DNA from: Gammaproteobacteria bacterium | Lineage (GTDB): Bacteria; Pseudomonadota; Gammaproteobacteria; Pseudomonadales; Halieaceae | Length of the DNA stretch: 64,000 nucleotides | Assembly: GCA_030427085.1 (NCBI GenBank) | Contig: JAUHXH010000002.1 | Coordinates: 1,054,001 to 1,118,000 of the forward strand | Direction: 5' to 3' | Shown: positions 24,338 through 32,782 of the stretch, piece after piece | How positions within the stretch are numbered: the first letter of the stretch is position 1 | How the letters are laid out: each line of letters begins with the position of its first letter | Translations under genes and position numbers: made by a program | Notes under the pieces: generated by a model | Databases searched by the model: none | What the model saw: only the letters and a program-made list of their open reading frames with translations | What the model was told of the DNA's origin: nothing

Positions 24338-24476
24338 CCGGCGCTGAAACGCGCTGGCTGCGGCCCCTGCAGGCTGCGAATTGGCGCCCCGGCGGTGGCC
24401 TGCTAGGATTTGCGAAGGGATGGCAAAATCAATCGCCGGGCCAGCGTTCAAAGTCATGTGAAGTGAGATAGCACCC

Positions 24477-25592
24477 TTGTTGTATTGCGTTAACAATCGT
24501 CTGCTCCATCGCCTCGCCGCAATAGCGGCAGTGGGGCTGTTGTCGCTGAGTATGGCCGCTTGTCGCCTGGTGGTATTAACGCCCCCGGGCGCCCAGGTGG
24601 TCAGTCTGGACGACGACTTCCAGTGCCCGGAAGAGGGCCGCTGCGAAATTGCCATCGAAAATGTTGCCTTCGATGAATCCATGGGCGTGATCGTGGATGC
24701 CGGCCACCACTTTACCGGTTGGCGCCGCGGCTCCGGCGGTGAACCCCATTTCTGTGGCGGACGTCATCAACGCTGCGTATTGAACACCAGTGGCTTTATC
24801 GACAACCCTGACCTGATGGCCCAGTTGGCCAGCGACGACATCTTTTACCTCGAACCTACCGTCAGCGGCGAACTGCCCGGCCAGGTGTATACCGAATCCG
24901 AGGAGTTTCCCGAGGCCTGGGTTGCCCAGCATCGGGAGGAGGGCTACTTCATCACCGCTGCCTCCGCCAGTGAGCGCGGCTGGTTTGTGGTGATGACCAA
25001 CCGCAGCCGCTACACCCGGCAAAGCTGGATTCTCGATACACAATTTCCCCAGCAGGCGGTGAACGCGGCGATGGGGCGAGGTCAGTTCATCACGGCACTG
25101 GCCCACAACGGCACCCAGTGGCTGGTGGTAATGAGCAATGCGCAGTTCAATGGCCAGCGTTTGATCAACAGCGCAGAGTTTCCCGCGGTGGCGCTGAACG
25201 AAGCGGCTCAGGGTGGGGAGTATGTCACTGCACTGGGGCGCGACGGCGATGGTTGGGTGGCTGCAGTGTCTGGTGTACCGCAATACCGGGCCCAGCGCCA
25301 CCTGCGCGATACCGAGTGGATGCCGCGGGATGAAATCCGATCGGCATGGGAAGAGGGCTTTGACATTACCGGCCTGTATCACCTCAACGGCGAATGGATT
25401 GTGTTTTTGAGTCAGGTGGCGGGCCACATCAATCAGAACTGGATGGTACGTGATACGCTGGACGAGGTGGACGCCGAATCCGAGGCCCTGCGCGACAGCC
25501 GTCGATTGCTCTATCAGGTGTTCTGGAACGGCGAGGTCTATGGCTTCCTGGGCTCCGAATACGCCGACTACCTGGCCGGTGTCCGCCCCTGA
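24477..25592 (+). CDS. Lipoprotein with DUF7477-like repeats
   Basis: A 371-residue protein with an N-terminal signal and a lipobox-like LSMAAC, so it is probably lipid-anchored. The body contains about four repeats of roughly 45 residues with the pattern W-x-x-G-[YF]-x-[IV]-T-x-[AL]...W-[FVL]-V-V-M, seen at GYFITAASASERGWFVVMT, QFITALAHNGTQWLVVMS, EYVTALGRDGDGWVAAVS and DITGLYHLNGEWIVFLS. This fits the DUF7477 repeat (beta-sheet of unknown role). Early cysteines (CPEEGRC, FCGGRHQRC) may pair. The first codon is TTG and the start is not certain. Confidence 0.65.
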   Translation: MLYCVNNRLLHRLAAIAAVGLLSLSMAACRLVVLTPPGAQVVSLDDDFQCPEEGRCEIAIENVAFDESMGVIVDAGHHFTGWRRGSGGEPHFCGGRHQRCVLNTSGFIDNPDLMAQLASDDIFYLEPTVSGELPGQVYTESEEFPEAWVAQHREEGYFITAASASERGWFVVMTNRSRYTRQSWILDTQFPQQAVNAAMGRGQFITALAHNGTQWLVVMSNAQFNGQRLINSAEFPAVALNEAAQGGEYVTALGRDGDGWVAAVSGVPQYRAQRHLRDTEWMPRDEIRSAWEEGFDITGLYHLNGEWIVFLSQVAGHINQNWMVRDTLDEVDAESEALRDSRRLLYQVFWNGEVYGFLGSEYADYLAGVRP

Positions 25593-25696
25593 GCCACCCC
25601 CTGCCCGTAAATTCGGTTCCGGCGTGCAACAGGATGCGATAGATTGTCAGCGCCGCACACGTCGTGCAGCGATAATTGAATCTTCGGAGAACTTTC

Positions 25697-26074
25697 ATGG
25701 CTACCATCGGATACGTCACCCTCGGCACCAGCGACATGGCTCGGGCCAAGGCCTTCTACACTGAACTGCTGGCCGATCTCGGTGCCAAACTACTGTTGGA
25801 TATGGATCGTATTGCCTTTATCGGGGAAGACATGGGCAAGCCGATGTTGGCTGTGTGTATTCCTTACGACCAACAGGAGCAGCACCCCGGTAACGGCAAC
25901 ATGCTTGCCCTGAATCCCGGTTCCAAGGAGATGGTCGACAAGCTCTACCACAAGGCGATCGAACTGGGCGCCAGCTGCGACGGTGAGCCAGGTCAGCGCA
26001 TTCCCGATATGTTTTACGGTGCTTACGTGCGCGATCCGGACGGTAACAAACTGGCGTTTTTCCGCTTTGGCTAA
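25697..26074 (+). CDS. VOC (glyoxalase/bleomycin-resistance) family protein
   Basis: A 125-residue single vicinal-oxygen-chelate domain: GYVTLGTSDMARAKAFYTELL at the start, and DMFYGAYVRDPDGNKLAFFR at the end. A GGAGA lies six bases before ATG 25697. The enzyme activity and metal cannot be told from sequence. Directly followed by a GC hairpin and a T-run that look like a terminator. Confidence 0.83.
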   Translation: MATIGYVTLGTSDMARAKAFYTELLADLGAKLLLDMDRIAFIGEDMGKPMLAVCIPYDQQEQHPGNGNMLALNPGSKEMVDKLYHKAIELGASCDGEPGQRIPDMFYGAYVRDPDGNKLAFFRFG

Positions 26075-26087
26075 TAGGCATTGAGCA

Positions 26088-26110
26088 GCGGCGCGTCTGC
26101 GCCGCACTTT
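26088..26110 (+). terminator. Rho-independent terminator after the VOC gene
   Basis: GCGGCGC and GCGCCGC form a seven-pair stem around GTCT, followed by ACTTTT. The T-run is short, so termination may be partial. Confidence 0.55.
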
Positions 26111-26138
26111 TCATGATGGTTGTTTGGAGGGACTGGCT

Positions 26139-26939
26139 ATGCGCAAACGTTTCCGGCATTCGTGGATGCAACTGGGTGCACTGATCCTCGGTAGTATGCT
26201 CGGCATTACCAGCCAGGCGGAGGAGGGCAGCGCCGCCGCCCAGGCCAACAACCCCCTGGCCAATTTCACCGCCTTCAACATCCACGACTATTACATTGGT
26301 GAAGTAACCGGCACGGATGAGTCGGCTAATCAGGTGTGGGCGCGCTTCGCCAAACCCCTCACGCTGGGGGAATCCCAATGGCTGTTGCGCGCCTCACTGC
26401 CCTTAAACACTTATCCGGTTGGTCCGAGGGGCAGCCACGAAACAGGGCTGGGCGATTTAAACGTGTTTGCCGCTTACGTAATTGACGTTGGTAATCCTGC
26501 GATCAGTTTTGGCGTTGGCCCGCAGCTAACCGTGCCCACGGCCACCGAGGATGCGCTGGGCAGCGAGAAGTGGTCCGCGGGTTTTGCCAATGTAATGTTT
26601 AATGCGTCCTCCCCCAAGTTCCAGTACGGCTATCTGCTCACCTGGCAGCATAGCTTCGCCGGTGACGACGACCGGGCCGATGTAAATCTCGGCGCCTTCC
26701 AGCCCTTCCTGTTTTATCAATTGGGTGGCGGCACCTACCTGCGCTCCGCGCCCATCTGGAACTATAACTTTGAAAACGACAGTTATGGCGTGCCGGTTGG
26801 GTTGGGCATTGGGCAGGTATTTAAACGCGGCACCACGGTTTACAACGCGTTTATTGAACCGCAGGTGTCTCTCGCCGATGATGGCCCGGGCCAGCCGGAA
26901 TGGCAGATATTTGTCGGCTTCAATATGCAGTTTATGTAG
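26139..26939 (+). CDS. Putative outer-membrane beta-barrel protein
   Basis: A 266-residue exported protein. GGAGG precedes ATG 26139 by eight bases. Residues 1-27 form a signal peptide with a QAEE cleavage region. The mature part alternates aromatic and polar residues, with strands such as [26 protein letters not shown] and [13 protein letters not shown]. It ends in FVGFNMQFM, the alternating hydrophobic pattern of outer-membrane C-terminal strands, though with M rather than F last. It resembles the 'transporter' proteins of the MetA-pathway phenol family. The substrate is unknown. Confidence 0.65.
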   Translation: MRKRFRHSWMQLGALILGSMLGITSQAEEGSAAAQANNPLANFTAFNIHDYYIGEVTGTDESANQVWARFAKPLTLGESQWLLRASLPLNTYPVGPRGSHETGLGDLNVFAAYVIDVGNPAISFGVGPQLTVPTATEDALGSEKWSAGFANVMFNASSPKFQYGYLLTWQHSFAGDDDRADVNLGAFQPFLFYQLGGGTYLRSAPIWNYNFENDSYGVPVGLGIGQVFKRGTTVYNAFIEPQVSLADDGPGQPEWQIFVGFNMQFM

Positions 26940-26946
26940 GGAAAGT

Positions 26947-28035
26947 CTACGGCTGCAGGTGCAGCGACAACTGCTCCCACACGGTGTCCACGGTGATACC
27001 ACGAATGCACACCAGCTCGTTACTGCAATGCGCTTTACGTCGATCCGGCGCGCAGGGGCAATGTTCGGTCACTACCACAGATTGCGCTGACGCCGGTCCC
27101 CATAACGACAAGTCGGTTGGCCCGAACACTATCACTGCCGGAGCACCCATAGTGCCGGCCAGATGAGCCGGGCCGCTGTCGTTACCCACATACGCATTCA
27201 CGTGCTTCAGCACTACTGCCAGTTCGGCCAGTGAGAGTTGGTTGCACAAGTCCGTCACGGGCGTAGCCAGCGCAGCGTTGATCTGCTGGTTGCACGCTGC
27301 GTCACGTGCGCCCGCGCCCAGTAGTACAACACGGTAACCGCTGGCCTGGCAGCGCTCTACCAGCGCAATAAACTGCTCCAGCGGCCACATTTTGTAGTCT
27401 TTGGTGGCGCCGGTGTGAATGGCGATCAGCGGTGTGTCCGCAGGAGCGAGTACGTCGAAGCGAGCGCTCAATTCTCGCCATAGGGCATCCGGGTGCGCCA
27501 GGGTGCCGTAGGCAGGTTCCCCCGCAACATCGGCCGGCATACGAAACATGGCGGCGAACTCCTGGCAGGCATGAATGCCCTCACCATGCACCGCCAGTTC
27601 CAGATCAAAGCCGCGCGCGGGCTTCTTGGGCCGCTTGCGTACCACCGTCAATCCCGCGCCGGCCCAACGGGCAATATTGGCTGAGCGGGGTGTGCCTTCC
27701 AGATCCACCAGTACGTCGGCGCGTAGTCGTCGGAGTTTGCCCAGAAAGCCCAGCCACGCCTGCGTGCGCTGCCACAAATTACTGCCGCGCCCGGCTTCGC
27801 CCGGATAGTCCAGGCGCTCAAGGCCGGCGAGGTTGTCAGGGAGTAGATTCGCGAACACGGGCAGCGCGGCCAGATGGGTGGCAAGGCCAAGTTCGTGGCG
27901 CGCGGCCATCACGGTTTCCAGGGTTTTCACTGCCAGCAGGAAATTTCCCAGATGTTTGGTGGGAAACAAAATCACCAGACGTGGGCAGGTAGTGACCCGA
28001 TCCCAATCGTAGGGTTTGGCAGTAGACGTGTTCAC
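26947..28035 (-). CDS. Glycosyltransferase family 9 (ADP-heptose:LPS heptosyltransferase-like)
   Basis: A 362-residue GT9 protein. The signatures are LVILFPTKHLGNFLLA near the N-terminus, IHTGATKDYKMWPLEQF in the middle, and YVGNDSGPAHLAGTMGAPAVIVFGPTD in the C-terminal donor-binding half. These enzymes add heptose, or a related sugar, to the lipopolysaccharide core at the cytoplasmic face of the inner membrane. No other LPS genes are nearby, so the exact acceptor is unknown. It is convergent with the barrel gene, seven bases apart. Confidence 0.85.
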   Translation of the reverse strand: MNTSTAKPYDWDRVTTCPRLVILFPTKHLGNFLLAVKTLETVMAARHELGLATHLAALPVFANLLPDNLAGLERLDYPGEAGRGSNLWQRTQAWLGFLGKLRRLRADVLVDLEGTPRSANIARWAGAGLTVVRKRPKKPARGFDLELAVHGEGIHACQEFAAMFRMPADVAGEPAYGTLAHPDALWRELSARFDVLAPADTPLIAIHTGATKDYKMWPLEQFIALVERCQASGYRVVLLGAGARDAACNQQINAALATPVTDLCNQLSLAELAVVLKHVNAYVGNDSGPAHLAGTMGAPAVIVFGPTDLSLWGPASAQSVVVTEHCPCAPDRRKAHCSNELVCIRGITVDTVWEQLSLHLQP

Positions 28036-28156
28036 AGCGCGTTCCAGATTTCGACTGGCGCAGTATAAAGGAGTGGGCCGCCGGGCCCCAGTGCGGGGGC
28101 TGGGGTGGGCGCGGTAAAGGGGCTACACTGGCGCTTTTGCCTGCCGGGGGTAGTGA

Positions 28157-29452
28157 ATGCACAAAATAATTCGAACCGTGGGGCTCGGCCTCACTCTGCT
28201 CGCGAGTACCACGCAGGCGGCGCTGACCGAAACCGAAGAAGCGATTCTCGCCGCAGTTGAAGCTCGGCAGGAGCAGGCGGTCGCATTCCTGCGCCAGGTG
28301 GTGGATATCAACAGCGGCACCTATAACCCTGCCGGCGTGCGCCAGGTGGGGGAAATCTACCGCGACGCCTTCGCAGACATTGGCTTGTCTGCTCAATTGC
28401 TGGATTTGCCGGCCAGCATGGAACGTGGGCCCCACATGCAGGCGGACCTGGCGGGTGAGCGCGGCAAACGCGTGTTGTTGATCGGCCATCTGGATACGGT
28501 GTTCGAGCCCGACAGCCCCTTCCAGGCCATGCGCATCGAGGACGGGCGCGCCTTCGGCCCTGGCGTGGAAGACATGAAGGGTGGCAACACCGTTATCCTG
28601 TTTGCACTGCGGGCGCTGGCGGACGCGGGCGTGCTCTCGGGCAGTCAGGTAAAGGTGTTTTTGACCGGGGATGAGGAAGCCCCCGGCAGCCCGCTGGCGC
28701 AGACCCGTGCACCTCTGCTGGCCGCCGGGCGGTGGGCCGACATCGCCCTGGGCTACGAAGCAGGGGTGGGGAGCCTTAACATTTCTACCATCGCTCGCCG
28801 GGGATTTTCCAGCTGGGAGCTTTCGGTGAGTGCCAGGCGGGCTCACTCATCGGGTATTTTCCAGCCCGATGTGGGCGCGGGTGCGGTGTTTGAGCTCAGT
28901 CGCATCTTGTCTGAGTTTTACGACGCCCTGCACAGCGAGGAATACCTCACGTTCAACCCTGGCCTGGTGGTGGCGGGATCGGAAATTGCCATGGACGCAT
29001 CCGGTGTCAGCGCCAGTGCCGGTGGCAAGACCAACATCATTGCCGATCAGGCCCTCGCACGAGGTGACCTGCGTTTCCTGACAGAGGCGCAAAAGGAAAA
29101 GGCCCGTGAGCGTATGCGCGAGATTGCAGCACAATCGTTACCGCACACAAGGGCCGAACTGACCTTTGCCGATGGTTACCCCGCCATGGAACCTACGGCC
29201 GGCAATCGCGCGCTGATGAAGCAGTTGGGCGAGGTATTGGCCGAACTGGACTTTGGAGAAGTGGAAGCCCTGGACCCCAGCAAACGCGGCGCGGCGGATA
29301 TTTCCTTCGTGGCCGGTGACGTGGAAGCCGCGTTGGCTGGCCTGGGCCCGGTCGGTGGCGGCGGCCACACCGTGGATGAATACATCGACCTGCAAACCCT
29401 CACCGATGCCACGCGCATCAGTGCCCTGTTGATTTACCGCCTGACCCGCTAA
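28157..29452 (+). CDS. M20 family metallopeptidase (glutamate-carboxypeptidase-like), exported
   Basis: A 431-residue zinc peptidase with a signal peptide (residues 1-21, ending TTQA). Metal and catalytic residues are visible: GHLDT (H111, D113), PGVEDMKGG (D139) and GDEEAPG (E173/E174), plus a C-terminal GGGHTVDEYI with the last histidine ligand. The layout is that of the carboxypeptidase G2/ArgE group acting on C-terminal residues of peptides or folyl compounds. It lies 11 bases before an M19 dipeptidase gene, so both likely form an operon for periplasmic peptide breakdown. Confidence 0.87.
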   Translation: MHKIIRTVGLGLTLLASTTQAALTETEEAILAAVEARQEQAVAFLRQVVDINSGTYNPAGVRQVGEIYRDAFADIGLSAQLLDLPASMERGPHMQADLAGERGKRVLLIGHLDTVFEPDSPFQAMRIEDGRAFGPGVEDMKGGNTVILFALRALADAGVLSGSQVKVFLTGDEEAPGSPLAQTRAPLLAAGRWADIALGYEAGVGSLNISTIARRGFSSWELSVSARRAHSSGIFQPDVGAGAVFELSRILSEFYDALHSEEYLTFNPGLVVAGSEIAMDASGVSASAGGKTNIIADQALARGDLRFLTEAQKEKARERMREIAAQSLPHTRAELTFADGYPAMEPTAGNRALMKQLGEVLAELDFGEVEALDPSKRGAADISFVAGDVEAALAGLGPVGGGGHTVDEYIDLQTLTDATRISALLIYRLTR

Positions 29453-29463
29453 GGAGTTAACCG

Positions 29464-30651
29464 ATGAAATGGCTGTTCTTATCCCTGAGCCTGCTACCCC
29501 TGTTGTCCTGGGGTGATGCCGAGCAACGCTTGCGCGACGCCGAGGCACTGACGCAACGTTACCCCTTGGTGGACGGGCATATCGATGTGCCTTACCTGCA
29601 GTACGACAACTGGCAGGATCTGTCGGTGCCCGCGGAAAAACGGGATTTCGATTTGCCTCGCGCTCGTGCCGGTGGTCTGGATCTGGCCTTTATGTCGATT
29701 TACCTGCCGGCCAGTTCAGAGGCCGACGGCACCGCCTACGCCACCGCCAATCGCCTGATCGATGGCGTGGAGGCCATGGTGATGCGCCACCCCGACAGCT
29801 TTGCGCTGGTCACCCGTTCTAACGAACTGGCGGCAGAGCGCGAGGCCGGAAAAATCAGTTTCGCACTGGGCATGGAAAACGGCGCGCCTATCGCGGGCAA
29901 GCTGGAAAATCTCGACCACTTTTATCGTAGGGGGGTGCGTTACATCACGCTCACACACTCCTTATCCAATCACATCAGTGACTCGTCCTACGACAAAATC
30001 CGCCTGTGGGATGGCCTTAGCCCCTTCGGTCTTCAGGTTGTGGCGCGTATGAACGCCCTGGGCATGATCATCGACGTGTCGCACCTGTCCGACGCTGCGT
30101 TGGAAGATGTGCTTGAGCACAGTCGGGCTCCGGTGGTTGCTACTCATTCCTCGATGCGCAAATTTACACCGGACTTCGAGCGTAATATCAGTGATGAGTT
30201 GCTGTCTAAGCTGGCCGCTAAAGACGGAGTGGTGATGATTAACTTTGGTTCTTCCTTCCTCACCAAAGAGGCCAACGCCTACTACGCCGCCTACGCCGAA
30301 GCGCGGGATGCCTATACCGCACGTCACAAGTTGTCGGGAGACGACCCGCGCGTGGAACAGTTTGAAAAAGACTACCGCGCCAAGCGACCCTTTCCCTTCG
30401 CCACGGTTTCCGATGTGGCCGACCACATCGATCACGTTCGTAAACGCGTCGGCATCGAGCACATCGGTTTGGGCTCTGATTACGATGGCGTGGGCGATAG
30501 TTTGCCGACGGGGCTGAAGGATGTGTCGCAGTATCCCAACCTGGTGGCGGAGCTGTTGCGCCGCCGTTATTCCGAGGAAGATATCGCTGCCATTCTCGGG
30601 GGCAACTTCCTGCGGGTGTGGGCTCAAATCGAAGACCTGAAAGGTACCTGA
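29464..30651 (+). CDS. Membrane dipeptidase (M19 family)
   Basis: A 395-residue zinc dipeptidase with a short N-terminal signal sequence. DGHIDVP carries the H39-x-D41 metal ligands, SHLSDAAL is the usual middle block, and HIGLGSDYDGVGD is the late family motif. It hydrolyses dipeptides, including those with D-residues, on the periplasmic side. Encoded immediately behind the M20 peptidase with an AAGGAG start signal. A 9-pair palindrome follows the stop. Confidence 0.9.
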   Translation: MKWLFLSLSLLPLLSWGDAEQRLRDAEALTQRYPLVDGHIDVPYLQYDNWQDLSVPAEKRDFDLPRARAGGLDLAFMSIYLPASSEADGTAYATANRLIDGVEAMVMRHPDSFALVTRSNELAAEREAGKISFALGMENGAPIAGKLENLDHFYRRGVRYITLTHSLSNHISDSSYDKIRLWDGLSPFGLQVVARMNALGMIIDVSHLSDAALEDVLEHSRAPVVATHSSMRKFTPDFERNISDELLSKLAAKDGVVMINFGSSFLTKEANAYYAAYAEARDAYTARHKLSGDDPRVEQFEKDYRAKRPFPFATVSDVADHIDHVRKRVGIEHIGLGSDYDGVGDSLPTGLKDVSQYPNLVAELLRRRYSEEDIAAILGGNFLRVWAQIEDLKGT

Positions 30652-30656
30652 AAAAC

Positions 30657-30675
30657 CGCGGGGAATTTCCCCGCG
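30657..30675. repeat. GC-rich perfect palindrome after the M19 gene
   Basis: CGCGGGGAATTTCCCCGCG is a perfect inverted repeat. On the plus strand it has no T-run after it. On the minus strand it is followed by TTTTT, so as a terminator it would face the wrong way for the flanking plus-strand genes. It may stabilise or attenuate transcripts. Confidence 0.4.
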
Positions 30676-30759
30676 ATTAGGCCCCGAATCGGGGTAGGCA
30701 AGCGTGGGCAGGGGCGTAGAATGACAGGACTCGAAATCTGATTACCCTTTGAGGCGACC

Positions 30760-32739
30760 ATGACGCTGAAAGCCCTGGCCCCCCTTGCACGCATTTTCCT
30801 GACACTGCCGCTGCTGGCAACGCTAGCCGTGGCGGAACCGGCCCAGCGCGTGGATGACTTCGTCCTGCTGGACCATAAGGGCAAGGCGCAGCAGTTGCAC
30901 TACCACAAGGACGCGTCCGCGGTGGTGCTCATCGTGCAGGGCAACGGTTGCCAGATCGTGCGCTCATCATTGGCCGACATCAAATCCCTGCGCGACGACT
31001 ACGCCGAGCAGGGCGTTGAGATGCTGATGATCAACAGCAATCTGCAGGATGATCGCGACAGCATCGCCCGCGAGGCCGCGGATTGGGATATCGATGTTCC
31101 CATCCTGCACGACGGCACGCAGATCATTGGCCGTTCTTTGAATCTGACCCGCACCGGTGAAGTGCTGGTGATTGATCCGAAGAGTTGGGAAATTGTTTAC
31201 CGCGGTGCCATCAATAACCGTGTGGAGTACGAGCGGCAGAAAAACACCGCCAGCGAAAGCTATGTGCGCGACGTACTGGACCAGATGCTGGCGGGCGAGA
31301 CACCGGCGTTTAGCAAGAACGATGCCCCTGGCTGCCTGATCAACTTCCCGAAACAACCCGAGATTAGCTACAGCGACACCATCGCGCCCCTGCTGCAGCG
31401 CAATTGCCTGGCCTGTCACGTGGAGGGTGGTATCGCGCCCTGGGCGATGTCGGAATATCGCATGGTACAGGGCTTTGCCCCGATGATGCGCGAAGTGGTA
31501 CGCACCAAGCGCATGCCGCCCTGGCATGCGGACCCGGCGGTTGGCCACTGGAAGAACGCCGGGGGTATGTCGGATGAAGATATCACTACCCTGATCAGCT
31601 GGATCGAGCAGGGCGCCCCCCGCGGTGACGGGCCGGATCCCTTGAAAGCAACTCAACCCTTGAGCACCGACTGGACACTGGGCGAACCGGATCTGGTGGT
31701 GGAGGTGCCGGCCTTCGATGTGCCGGCGACAGGTATCGTCGATTACCAATTCCCTGTTATCGAAAATCCGCTTGATCGCGACGTGTGGGTGGTGGCCGCC
31801 ACCATCATCCCCGGTGACACACAGGCCGTGCACCACGTACTGCTGGGTTCAGCCGATGAAGCGCCTGACCCCGGCAGCGACCCGGAGGAGAGCGTATTCC
31901 AGAACTACATCATGGGTTACGCGCCGGGGAATGAATCCTCCTTCATGCCCGAGGGTACTGGAGTGTTCGTACCGGCGGGCGGTGTGTACCTCACGCAAAT
32001 GCACTACACGCCTTATGGTCGCGCCTCCACCGATGTCACCCGTATTGGCCTGTACTTCGCCGACGAACCCCCCGCCAATTTCCTGCGGCAGGAAGTGGTG
32101 GTGAATCCGCGTCTGAAAATCCCACCCGGTGCCGAGGCCCATGAAGAGCACGCCTACTTCACCTTCTGGCAGGACGCGGTGATTTACTCCCTGGTGCCGC
32201 ACTCCCATTACCGCGGCCGCGCCTCAACCTTCGAGCTGGTGTATCCCGATGGCCAAACTGAACTGGTGCTGTCCGTACCGAATTACGATTTCAACTGGCA
32301 GCGCACCTACAGTTTCGAGGAGCCCAAACAGGTTCCGGCGGGCACAAAAATTGTTCACCGCACGGTCTACGACAACTCCGCGAAGAACCCCGGCAATCCC
32401 GACCCCGAGGCGACGGTGCGCTGGGGTCTGCAATCCCACGAAGAAATGCTTTACGGCTCGGTCACCTACAGTTGGGTGGATGAGCGTTCGGATGCACCTA
32501 TTCACGATCGGGGATTGGCGGAGGCCTACCAGTTCATGGGCTTTGCCGACACCGACATGGATGGCGTCGTGAGCAAGAAAGAGATGCCCGAACGTTTACG
32601 CAAACGCATCGGTTGGAAGTGGTGGTTCGTGGACAAGAATAAGGATGGCGGGCTGGATGCCGACGAACTCTATGCCATGTTCAATCGGGGTGCAGAGAAA
32701 AAATCGAAACAGGCTGACCAGCAAACCGGCGGTAACTAG
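30760..32739 (+). CDS. Redoxin / cytochrome c-like / copper monooxygenase-like / EF-hand protein
   Basis: A 659-residue exported protein with an unusual order of parts. Residues about 1-25 are a signal peptide. A peroxiredoxin/thioredoxin-like fold covers about 30-175 but has a single cysteine at C64 (QGNGCQIV) instead of CxxC. CLACH at 215-219 looks like a heme c attachment site. A region of roughly 300 residues rich in histidines (HHVLLGSADE, MHYTPYG, HEEHAYFTF, HSHYRG) resembles copper type II ascorbate-dependent monooxygenases. Two EF-hand loops sit at 597-608 (DTDMDGVVSKKE) and 625-636 (DKNKDGGLDADE). A periplasmic redox enzyme is likely; substrate unknown. Similar proteins are often annotated simply as redoxin-containing. 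Confidence 0.75.
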   Translation: MTLKALAPLARIFLTLPLLATLAVAEPAQRVDDFVLLDHKGKAQQLHYHKDASAVVLIVQGNGCQIVRSSLADIKSLRDDYAEQGVEMLMINSNLQDDRDSIAREAADWDIDVPILHDGTQIIGRSLNLTRTGEVLVIDPKSWEIVYRGAINNRVEYERQKNTASESYVRDVLDQMLAGETPAFSKNDAPGCLINFPKQPEISYSDTIAPLLQRNCLACHVEGGIAPWAMSEYRMVQGFAPMMREVVRTKRMPPWHADPAVGHWKNAGGMSDEDITTLISWIEQGAPRGDGPDPLKATQPLSTDWTLGEPDLVVEVPAFDVPATGIVDYQFPVIENPLDRDVWVVAATIIPGDTQAVHHVLLGSADEAPDPGSDPEESVFQNYIMGYAPGNESSFMPEGTGVFVPAGGVYLTQMHYTPYGRASTDVTRIGLYFADEPPANFLRQEVVVNPRLKIPPGAEAHEEHAYFTFWQDAVIYSLVPHSHYRGRASTFELVYPDGQTELVLSVPNYDFNWQRTYSFEEPKQVPAGTKIVHRTVYDNSAKNPGNPDPEATVRWGLQSHEEMLYGSVTYSWVDERSDAPIHDRGLAEAYQFMGFADTDMDGVVSKKEMPERLRKRIGWKWWFVDKNKDGGLDADELYAMFNRGAEKKSKQADQQTGGN

Positions 32740-32750
32740 CCGGAGGACAA

Positions 32751-32775
32751 TGGCGGCGGGATTGCCCCGCCGCCA
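32751..32775. terminator. Bidirectional terminator-like hairpin between convergent genes
   Basis: TGGCGGCGGG and CCCGCCGCCA form a perfect ten-pair stem around ATTGC, placed exactly between the convergent stop codons at 32739 and 32783. There is no long T-run on either strand, so it may act as a Rho-assisted or weak terminator. Confidence 0.5.
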
Positions 32776-32782
32776 GACGTGC

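Noticed and set aside
30657-30675. Palindrome after the M19 gene as a plus-strand terminator
   Set aside because: The T-run is only on the minus strand, so a plus-strand terminator is unsupported; kept as a repeat.
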